A stretch of 64,000 nucleotides of DNA from Terriglobia bacterium (lineage in GTDB: Bacteria; Acidobacteriota; Terriglobia; JAIQFV01): positions 62,001-126,000 of the forward strand of contig JAIQFV010000012.1 of the NCBI GenBank assembly GCA_020073085.1. Direction: 5' to 3'. Position 1 is the first letter of the stretch. Each line of letters opens with the position of its first letter. Positions 58,001 to 64,000 of the stretch are shown here, in pieces. The notes under the pieces were generated by a model. It had not been told where the DNA came from, searched no databases, and saw only the letters and a program-made list of their open reading frames with translations. Both the position numbers and the translations under genes were made by a program.

Positions 58001-58625
58001 GCCCAAGGTGTGGCTCAAGTCGGGCGGATATATCGTCATCAACCAGACCGAGGCGATGGTGGCCATTGACGTCAATACCGGCAAGTTCGTGGGCAAGACC
58101 ACGCGGCTCGAAGATACCATCGTGAAGACCAATATCGACGCGGCCAAGGAAGTGGCGCGGCAGATCCGTCTCCGCGACATGGGGGGGATCATCGTCATCG
58201 ACTTCATCGACATGGAGGAGCGCAAGAACCGGCAGAAGGTGATTCAGGCGCTGGAAGAGGCCATGCGGCAAGATCGGGCTCCCTCAAAGATTCTTTCCTT
58301 CAATGATTTCGGGCTCGTGGCCCTGACTCGAAAGCGGGTCAAACAGTCGCTCGAGAAGATTCTCATGCAGCCGTGCGTCTTTTGTCAGGGTCATGGACTG
58401 GTCAAGAGCGTGCAGACCGTGTGCTACGAAATCCAGGCCGAGGCCAAGAAGATGGCCCCTCTGCTCGATGGCCGGGAGATACGGATCCGCGTTCATCCGG
58501 AAGTGGCCCGGGCCTTGAAAACGTCCGAGCAGACCGTCGTCTCAGAAATCGAAAGCCATACCCGGAAAGACGTGATCATCAAAGCCGATCCCCAAACGTT
58601 TCAGGACCAGTTTGAAATCTTTTGA
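55032..58625 (+). CDS. rng: ribonuclease E/G with a ~700-residue insertion in the S1 domain
   Basis: 1197 residues from the ATG at 55032, where AAGGA lies eight bases upstream. The S1 domain begins as usual (GSIYKGRVTKVLPGMQSAFV, residues 40-75), is interrupted from about residue 90 to 797 by an acidic, Pro/Glu/Ala-rich disordered stretch, and resumes at LLREGQEILVQIAKEPLGKK (about 804). Catalytic aspartates are D1013 (MVAIDVNTGK) and D1057 (IIVIDFIDM); the zinc link C1115-V-F-C1118 (CVFCQGHG) is intact. Two Arg-rich patches in the insertion (RYGRRRGRRRPWERR; RGRRGRRGRNKRF) could bind RNA. RNase E/G cleaves RNA endonucleolytically and typically scaffolds a degradosome. It is about 2.4 times the usual length. 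Confidence 0.93.
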   Translation: MSKEMIINTSPQETKVAILEEDQLVEVHIERSLEQGLVGSIYKGRVTKVLPGMQSAFVNVGLDRDAFLYVSDFFEDAEEYDSIVATVEDKIEKLESTPGEAALHAPSPMVIEIPTRLDPSETQGPAAAVTTAGKAVPEKVPPIAQAAVMAQPTPVSEKAAEAEARQDLEKGVPAASGQGSAESAQKSQGEFDRQSRGRYGRRRGRRRPWERRKEEPPRSVPQSPAQPQAPIPTAMVPPPAPALVSTLTPLPGESLSKFQQSATVSGEEQPPAHEFLSPDAVYLPEADLPETAASSPPGMAETPPLPPVETAPAETQGEVTPAPSSQAGGMSWVQEAPLIPNQPETFEQVEKILSILDVPVEPGQSPTRLEPAAPRATPLEKDSVIPLDVIVPEIPSPVSPAVAEAATPASETVEITEEPISLQLDESGASADVPLVARFSSTDSAAMESGAQVARSEPPEAINAWQDTVEPVSLESADSRVSERTPEEKAEPITESKGTETALEIPASEAHEGSIPAEEQATPVQGVSREQETPPSIPPASEPPVPAGADEQAAVTRGTTISEEYPLPRPESEPGESLAATMLHRESTEQSDEPRWPVSEQSIVKEARTVETADREPVPAVPISEIPPAAGLTLQMAGPVTPLPEVPPAAVPVIAEGPASSTPETFKPKFKEESKRERTGPRFEKSSASKFSPAARRFEAKAEKAAAQLALQPEVYGPPTPYEYMTDGEKAEYNARRAQEKTSAKILDSSRKLAAPQPRDYAFQRGRRGRRGRNKRFADHETPSEQPAPREEKRPASRLLIAELLREGQEILVQIAKEPLGKKGARITSHIALPGRYLVYMPTVDHIGVSRKIGSDEERRRLKRIINEFGEGLPGGFIVRTAGEGRTEEELKQDIRFLANTWADIRSRAEKRAAPALLHRDLGVLERILRDQLSSEFSAIRLDTETEYAKVLEFVNQFQPALVGRVKLHFKDTPIFEEYGVDHEIEKALKPKVWLKSGGYIVINQTEAMVAIDVNTGKFVGKTTRLEDTIVKTNIDAAKEVARQIRLRDMGGIIVIDFIDMEERKNRQKVIQALEEAMRQDRAPSKILSFNDFGLVALTRKRVKQSLEKILMQPCVFCQGHGLVKSVQTVCYEIQAEAKKMAPLLDGREIRIRVHPEVARALKTSEQTVVSEIESHTRKDVIIKADPQTFQDQFEIF

Positions 58626-58782
58626 GAAGCAGTGGGCGGTGGGCGGTGGGCAGTTTGTTAAGCGGACTTGAAATTCCATTCTGTGGGCGAAAGTAGAATG
58701 TAAAGGCGCTCCGGGCCCACGAAGCAGCGGTCTTGAAAACCAGACGCAACACGAAGTGGAAGCATAAAGCGAAAGCAATAAC

Positions 58783-58813
58783 AAATGCCCGATGAGGATT
58801 CATCGGGCATTTT
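58783..58813 (+). terminator. Rho-independent terminator after RNase E/G
   Basis: AAATGCCCGATGA is mirrored in TCATCGGGCATTT with a short loop, followed by TTTT-GG. It lies 158 bases after the RNase stop and closes the mre-rng gene run. It is perfect over 12-13 base pairs. Confidence 0.85.
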
Positions 58814-58881
58814 GGTCTGGCCGGATTGAATCTAAGTAAGGAATCGAGACGCGATCATACACCTCCGAATGGAGCACCCCC

Positions 58882-60078
58882 ATGAATTTTGAGACCTTCG
58901 AACTGGAGCGATTTCAATCCACATGGGAAAACCAGGTGGATTACAACCTCTCGGAGAGCGGTATCCTGCCGATGTCGGTGCGGGAACTGACACAGCTTGC
59001 TTCGGGGACGGCGCGACGCGAGAAGTCTTCCGACCCTTCGATCGCTCGGTTACTCCAGAAATCACTGGGCTACAGCCAGACGAACGGGACGGTCCCTCTG
59101 CGCCGAAGCGTGGCGGCGCTTTACCCCGGCGCCACCGAAGACAACATCGAAATCACCAATGGCGGCTCCGAGGCGAACTTCATCACGATGTGGCGGGTTG
59201 TTGAGCCGCGCGATGAAGTCGTGGTCATGTTGCCCAATTACATGCAGGTGTGGGGCGTCGCCCGGGCGCTTCGCGCGAAGGTGAAGGCCTGGTGGCTGCG
59301 GCCGGTGGCGACCTCCCCCTCACAACGCGGACCGATTCAGTGGGCGCCGGACCTCGAGCAGCTCAAATCGCTGGTCACGAAGAGGACCAAATTGATCGCC
59401 ATCTGTAATCCCAACAATCCCACTGGGGCCGTGTTAACTCGCGACGCCATGCAATCGATTGTTGACCGGGCGCGGTGGGCGGGAGCGTGGCTTCTCGCCG
59501 ATGAGGTGTACCAGGGTGCCGAACTGGGGGGACCCGTTACACCCTCGTTTTGGACTATAGCCGCCGGCTCAAATGCCCCGTATAGGAAGCTCATCGTCGC
59601 CAACAGCCTCTCCAAGGCGTACGGATTGCCCGGCCTGCGCCTTGGCTGGATGGCGGGTCGGCGGGAGGCCATCGACCAGTCCTAGGCCGCACACGACTAC
59701 ACGACCATCGGTCCGGGCACCTTGAACGACGCGCTGGCCACCGTGGCCCTTTCCACCGCCACACGCCGGGCCATCCTCGAGCGCACGCGAACAATCCTTC
59801 GGGCGCAGTGGCCGATTCTGGAAAAATGGATCGCCGCGCACGACCCTCAATTTGTAGCTGCTCCCCCGCAGGCAGGGGCCATCGCATTGCTCCAATACAG
59901 AATGAAGATAAATTCCACCGAGCTTGCCAACCGGCTCCGAAAAAAGAAAAGCGTCCTGATTGTCCCGGGGGACCATTTCCTGTTGGACCACCATGTTCGA
60001 ATCGGATTCGGTGGACATCCTGGACATCTGAAGGAAGGCTTGAAGCGGTTGTCGGAGATGGTCCTTGGGCTGAATTGA
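58882..60078 (+). pseudogene. class I/II aminotransferase interrupted by an in-frame TAG
   Basis: A single 398-codon frame runs from 58882 to 60078 but has one stop (TAG at 59683-59685). Both sides are one fold-type I PLP protein: N-terminal part with GSEANFITMWRVV, a substrate helix, NPNNPTGAVLTRDAMQSIVD and the PLP lysine in NSLSKAYGLPGLRLGWM; C-terminal half resumes AAHDYTTIGPGTLNDA and ends FGGHPGHLKEGLKRLSEMVL. Homologues commonly have Trp just before this HDYTTI, so TGG to TAG is the likely change. Either an inactive gene, a sequencing error, or amber readthrough. Function, if intact, unknown transaminase. The window cannot decide between these. Confidence 0.85.
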
Positions 60079-60169
60079 GGTTAGGCATACGAGATCAGAA
60101 AGAGGGAACGGATGATCTCTTGCAGAGACGCATGGTTGCCGTGAGGAAACGGATTAAAGGTTTTCTGGC

Positions 60170-60320
60170 TTCTTCCTTCTGACTTCTGACATCTGATTTC
60201 CGACTTCCGGCTTCTGTCCGCTGACTTCAAGCGAGGGCGCACAGCGGTGCGCCCCTACGGACGACCTCCGGCTTCCGGCTTCTGACCTCTGACTTCCGGC
60301 TTACCTCCTCCGACACTTTG
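60170..60320. repeat. imperfect CTTCTGACTTC repeats with a hairpin
   Basis: Variants of CTTCTGACTTCCGGCTTCTGAC fill 60170-60300, interrupted by a perfect hairpin GGGCGCAC-AGCG-GTGCGCCC at 60235-60254. Similar runs are at 13830-13862. Intergenic, before the S9 peptidase. Confidence 0.7.
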
Positions 60321-60371
60321 AGCCTTCTTTCTGATAGAATACTCTGCTCAAATTCCACAGATGGAGGCATC

Positions 60372-62525
60372 ATGCGTCCCCTGTTTCTCACCGTAATCAT
60401 GCTCGGTACCTTGTGCATCGCAGGAGTCTCATCCATGAAGGCAGCAGAAAAGCATCCGCTCACGTTCGACGATTTGATGAAAGTGCAGCGCGTGGCAGAC
60501 CCGCACATTTCCCCGGACGGCAAGTGGGTGGCTTACTCCGTCACGGCGGTTGATAAGGAAAAAAACACCAAGAACTCTGACATCTGGGTGGTCCCGAGCG
60601 CCGGGGGCCCGGCACAACAGCTCACCCGCTCTCAAAAGAGTGATGACCGCCCGCAGTGGTCTCCGGATGGCAAGGAGATCGCTTTCATCTCCATGCGCGA
60701 TGGTTCCTCCCAAGTCTGGATCCTCCCGGCCCATGGCGGCGAAGCCAGGAAGGTCACCTCCGTTGCCACCGAGGCCAGCGGCGTTTTGTATTCCCCCGAC
60801 GGAAGACACCTGTTATTCACATCCGATGTCTACCCCGAATGCGATCACAGCGATCCTCAGAAAGCCCTCGAATGCAATGCATCCCGGAAGAAAGCGGCGG
60901 AGGACTCCAAGGTGAAGGCGCACATTGCCACCCGCCTGCTCTTTCGACACTGGACCGAGTGGAAGGACGGCAAACGCTCCCACCTGTTCATCGTGCCGGT
61001 GGATGGCTCCGAGCCACCCCGCGATTTGACGCCGGGGGACCACGATGTTCCACCATTCTCGCTCGGGGGACCCGATGATTACGCATTTTCTCCGGATGGC
61101 AAGGAAATCTGCTACACCTCAAACCACGACCCCCACGAAGAGCGTTCCACCAACATGGATCTGTTCGTGGTCAACGTGACCTCCGGTGAAACCAGGAAGA
61201 TCACCGGCAACCCGGCTTACGACGGCTCGCCCCAGTATTCGCCCGACGGCAAGTTCATCGCCTACCGGGCACAATCCCGACCCGGCTACGAGAGCGATCG
61301 CTTTCAACTGATGCTCTATGATCGGTCGAACGCCCAGCCTCGCAGCCTGACGGAAAATTTCGACCGCTGGGTCGATTCGTTCGCCTGGGCGCCGGATTCC
61401 AAAAAACTCTATTTTGCCTCCGGTGACCGAGGACGCAATTCTATTTTCGAAGTCTCCCTCACCGGCAACGATGTGAAGCGGGTGTACGGGGAACATTCCT
61501 CCGGCGATCTCAACGTCACTCCGGATGGAAAAACTTTAGTGTTCACACGGTCCTCGATGCACGAGCCCGCAGAAATCTACCGCATCGGGACCGACGGATC
61601 GAATGCCACACCGCTTACCCGCCACAATCAGCCGCTGCTCGCGACCCTCGACATGAACGCCGCCGAGGAGTTTTGGAGCGACGGCGCCCCTTCATCCGGC
61701 GGGCCCAAAGTGGATCCCAAGGTGGCCAAAGGATTCCTCGATCCCGGCCAGGTCGATGCGGCCATGCCTGCTCAGAAGAGCGTTGACACCCCGAAAATCC
61801 ATTCCTGGATCCTCACGCCGCCACAGTTCGATGCCGCCAAAAAATACCCGATGCTTTTGTTTGTGCATGGCGGCCCCCAGGGCTCCTGGGAGGACAACTG
61901 GGGCTATCGCTGGAATCCGCAGATGTATGCGGCCGCCGGCTACGTCGTGGTGATGCCGGATCCGCGCGGATCCACCGGATACGGACAGCAACTGATCGAT
62001 GAAATCAACAAAGACTGGGGCGGCCGATGTTTCAAGGATCTCATGCTGGCCACCGATACCGCCGAAAAACTGCCCTATCTCGACAAAACCAGGACGGTGT
62101 CCGCGGGCGCTTCATTCGGCGGTTTCATGATCAATTGGTTCCAGGGTCACACCACCCGGTTTAAAGCGCTGGTGGCCCACGCCGGCGACTTCGACCAGGT
62201 GAGCGGCTATTACGTGACCGAAGAGCTCTGGTTTCCTGAGTGGGAGTTGGGCGGAACCCCCGCCGATAACCCGGAACTCTATGATTTCCTCTCTCCCGGG
62301 CGGTACGTGAAGAATTTCAAGACGCCGGAACTGGTCACCCATGGAGAAATTGACTTTCGAGTCCCGGTGGCCGAAGGCCTGGCAATGTTCTCCGCGCTCC
62401 AACGCCGCGGCATTGAGTCGAAGTTGTTATACTTCCCCGACGAAGGCCACTGGATCCTCAAGCCGCTGAACTCGGAGCTGTTCTACAAAACGGCGATCGA
62501 TTGGTTGAATAAGTTTTCGAAGTGA
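60372..62525 (+). CDS. S9 family peptidase (dipeptidyl/prolyl oligopeptidase type), exported
   Basis: 717 residues from the ATG at 60372, with GGAGG six bases upstream. A signal peptide (LFLTVIMLGTLCIAGVSS) leads to a WD40-like beta-propeller (YSPDGRHLLFTSD and similar repeats, about 40-440) and a C-terminal alpha/beta hydrolase. The catalytic serine is S581 in GASFGG, with D661 in HGEIDFRV and H693 in DEGHWILKP. DPP5/acylaminoacyl-peptidase-type, cutting short peptides in the periplasm. The signal peptide places it outside the cytoplasm. It stands alone. Confidence 0.92.
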   Translation: MRPLFLTVIMLGTLCIAGVSSMKAAEKHPLTFDDLMKVQRVADPHISPDGKWVAYSVTAVDKEKNTKNSDIWVVPSAGGPAQQLTRSQKSDDRPQWSPDGKEIAFISMRDGSSQVWILPAHGGEARKVTSVATEASGVLYSPDGRHLLFTSDVYPECDHSDPQKALECNASRKKAAEDSKVKAHIATRLLFRHWTEWKDGKRSHLFIVPVDGSEPPRDLTPGDHDVPPFSLGGPDDYAFSPDGKEICYTSNHDPHEERSTNMDLFVVNVTSGETRKITGNPAYDGSPQYSPDGKFIAYRAQSRPGYESDRFQLMLYDRSNAQPRSLTENFDRWVDSFAWAPDSKKLYFASGDRGRNSIFEVSLTGNDVKRVYGEHSSGDLNVTPDGKTLVFTRSSMHEPAEIYRIGTDGSNATPLTRHNQPLLATLDMNAAEEFWSDGAPSSGGPKVDPKVAKGFLDPGQVDAAMPAQKSVDTPKIHSWILTPPQFDAAKKYPMLLFVHGGPQGSWEDNWGYRWNPQMYAAAGYVVVMPDPRGSTGYGQQLIDEINKDWGGRCFKDLMLATDTAEKLPYLDKTRTVSAGASFGGFMINWFQGHTTRFKALVAHAGDFDQVSGYYVTEELWFPEWELGGTPADNPELYDFLSPGRYVKNFKTPELVTHGEIDFRVPVAEGLAMFSALQRRGIESKLLYFPDEGHWILKPLNSELFYKTAIDWLNKFSK

Positions 62526-62571
62526 TACGGAAGTGACCACATTAAACAGCGACGCGATGATTCACCGCCGA

Positions 62572-62591
62572 GGGCGCACCTCTGTGCGCCC
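62572..62591. repeat. GGGCGCAC hairpin repeat
   Basis: GGGCGCAC-CTCT-GTGCGCCC, the same stem as at 60235-60254, between the S9 peptidase and the aldo/keto reductase. Confidence 0.75.
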
Positions 62592-62615
62592 CCAAGAAAG
62601 GCGAAGCCTTCATTG

Positions 62616-63587
62616 ATGCAATATCGAAAACTCGGACGAACAGAATTGCAGCTCTCCGAAATTGGATTTGGCGCATGGGGGATCGGAGGGCACTTGTGGC
62701 AGGATTCGAATGACGATGAATCCCTGAAGGCGCTTCACCGTGCCATCGACCTTGGCGTCAATTTCATCGACACCGCTGCCGCTTATGGTGAAGGACACAG
62801 CGAACAACTCATCGGAAAAGTCCTGAAATCGCATCGCGACAAGCGGATCTATGTCGCCACCAAAGTGAACCCGAAGAACTATGTCTGGCCTGCCCAGAAG
62901 GGCGGCGATATCCGGGATGTCTTCCCCCGGAATTACATCGTTGAGCGGACTGAACAGAGCCTCAGAAACCTTGGAGTCGAACGCATCGATCTCCAGCAAC
63001 TGCATGTTTGGAACGACGAATGGGCAGGCGCTGACGAATGGCACTCCGCCTTTGAGAAGCTCCGGCGTGAAGGAAAGGTCTGGCATTTTGGAATTTCGGT
63101 CACAGAACATGATCCCGACGACAGCCTCCAGATGATCGAGACCGGTGAGATCGACGCCGTCCAGGTGATCTACAATATCTTCGACCAGTCCCCGGAGACG
63201 GCGTTGTTTCCCAAGTGCCAGCAAAAAGGCGTTGGGGTGATCGTGCGCGTTCCCTTTGACGAAGGATCGTTGACTGGGACCATTACGGAGCAGACGACCT
63301 TTCCACCCGAAGATTTCCGGACGCGTTATTTCGGCGGCGACCGTAAAAAGCAGGTGGTTCACCGCATCGAAAAGCTCAGGACGCTGCTCGACGGCGAGGC
63401 CAAAACCCTGTCGGAGCTGGCCCTTCGGTTCACGTTGAATCATCCCGCCGTCTCCACCGTGATCCCGGGAATGCGCAAGACGCAAAATGTTGAAGCAAAT
63501 TGCTCCGTGTCCGATGGCCGAAAGCTCGCTTCGGATTTGTCCGCGGCACTTAGAGAGCACGCCTGGCAAAGGAATTTCTATCGGTAG
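62616..63587 (+). CDS. aldo/keto reductase
   Basis: 323 residues from the ATG at 62616 (a TTG codon precedes it). The tetrad is seen in FIDTAAAYGEGHSEQLIG (Asp and Tyr), IYVATKVNPKN (Lys) and QLHVWND (His). NADPH-binding C-terminal segment PAVSTVIPGMRKTQNVEANC. Likely reduces carbonyls with NADPH in the cytoplasm. Substrate unknown. Its C-terminus is normal in length. Confidence 0.9.
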   Translation: MQYRKLGRTELQLSEIGFGAWGIGGHLWQDSNDDESLKALHRAIDLGVNFIDTAAAYGEGHSEQLIGKVLKSHRDKRIYVATKVNPKNYVWPAQKGGDIRDVFPRNYIVERTEQSLRNLGVERIDLQQLHVWNDEWAGADEWHSAFEKLRREGKVWHFGISVTEHDPDDSLQMIETGEIDAVQVIYNIFDQSPETALFPKCQQKGVGVIVRVPFDEGSLTGTITEQTTFPPEDFRTRYFGGDRKKQVVHRIEKLRTLLDGEAKTLSELALRFTLNHPAVSTVIPGMRKTQNVEANCSVSDGRKLASDLSAALREHAWQRNFYR

Positions 63588-63805
63588 GCACACCCCCATC
63601 AAACCTCTGGCGGCCGGATCTCATCAAAATAACCATAAGGATTGGAGGGTGATCCTCTCAGGTGGATTGCCCCCCTTGTTGCCCTTCAAAGTCCGCAATG
63701 GGGCCTGTCTCCTCGGCCGAAGGGAGCAACACCCGAGTGTCTGAACAGAAGGGAACCTGAAATACAAAGCAATGAAATGCATAACTTGCAGTCCCAGGGG
63801 GGCGT

Positions 63806-64000
63806 ATGAGAATTCCTACTAACGATCAAACCGCTCACGGCAAATCGCTGCTGGCCGTGTGCACCATCGCTGTTGTGTTATCCATAGGACTTCTGTCTGT
63901 GATTCCTCAACCGCTGTTCGCCGATCATGGATTCGGACGGGGTGCCTCGTTCGCACGCGGGTTTCCGCAGCACAGGGGATTCAATGAGTTTGGATTCCAT
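63806..64000 (+). CDS. exported protein, 5' part only
   Basis: 65 codons are visible before the window ends. GGGGGG precedes the ATG. The signal peptide is SLLAVCTIAVVLSIGLLSVI with a cleavage region near PLFA; the mature start is Gly, His and Phe rich (DHGFGRGASFARGFPQHRGF). No family can be recognised from this part. Confidence 0.7.
   Translation, partial: MRIPTNDQTAHGKSLLAVCTIAVVLSIGLLSVIPQPLFADHGFGRGASFARGFPQHRGFNEFGFH

Noticed and set aside
58640-58790. tRNA-Ser-like sequence (GCGGTCTTGAAAACC)
   Set aside because: The anticodon-arm-like segment is present but no acceptor stem or TGG-TTCGA T-arm can be paired around it.

Overview
The window is bacterial chromosomal DNA of moderately high GC. 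The mre/mrd elongasome followed by a fused radical SAM-DUF2344 protein and an RNase E/G, the signal-peptide proteins with Acidobacteria-style repeat modules, the BACON-containing sugar dehydrogenase and the abundant intergenic palindromes all fit an (uncultured) Acidobacteriota member. No rRNA, tRNA or CRISPR array was recognised, so the assignment is an inference from gene content.

Layout. 0-9 kb: a minus-strand lactate cluster, read lutA-lutB-lutC-lldP-(FAD/Fe-S lactate or glycolate dehydrogenase), for taking up lactate and oxidising it to pyruvate, then an OsmC-like gene. 9-13 kb: a decayed DUF1579-like fragment, a ~0.8 kb repeat carrying a MITE-like insertion, an exported protein, a 54-residue membrane protein and a cluster of perfect palindromes. 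12.9-17.1 kb: small housekeeping or unknown genes (lipase, ICMT-like, CsaA-like, an ATC-hydrolase-like protein with a lipoprotein).

17.2-22.1 kb: an accessory island. A Gp37/Gp68 three-Cys protein is preceded by what looks like the last 43 codons of its usual partner tcmP. A textbook sigma70-type promoter drives an XRE-ImmA/IrrE regulator coupled to a PIN-domain protein (toxin-antitoxin architecture). Then comes a compact set of a 47-residue zinc ribbon, a TIR-domain protein with an intact catalytic Glu and a novel N-terminal region, and a winged-helix-like protein. This set is the best candidate for an undescribed defence system in the window.

22-34 kb: a B12-type radical SAM enzyme, hydrolase, MFS and APC transporters, an AhpD-like protein and a large exported PIG-L deacetylase, with two more copies of the ~0.5-0.8 kb repeat and two copies of a second inverted-repeat family. 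34-41 kb: two DUF990-type ABC permeases and their COG4586-type ATPase, split by a PQQ-type sugar dehydrogenase gene. 41-45 kb: an APC transporter and a PpiD-like chaperone. 46-58.6 kb: mreB-mreC-mreD-mrdA-rodA, the radical SAM-DUF2344 fusion and an RNase E/G whose S1 domain is split by a ~700-residue acidic/Pro-rich insertion, closed by a terminator. 58.9-64 kb: an aminotransferase gene broken by one in-frame TAG, an S9 peptidase, an aldo/keto reductase and the start of an exported protein cut by the window edge.
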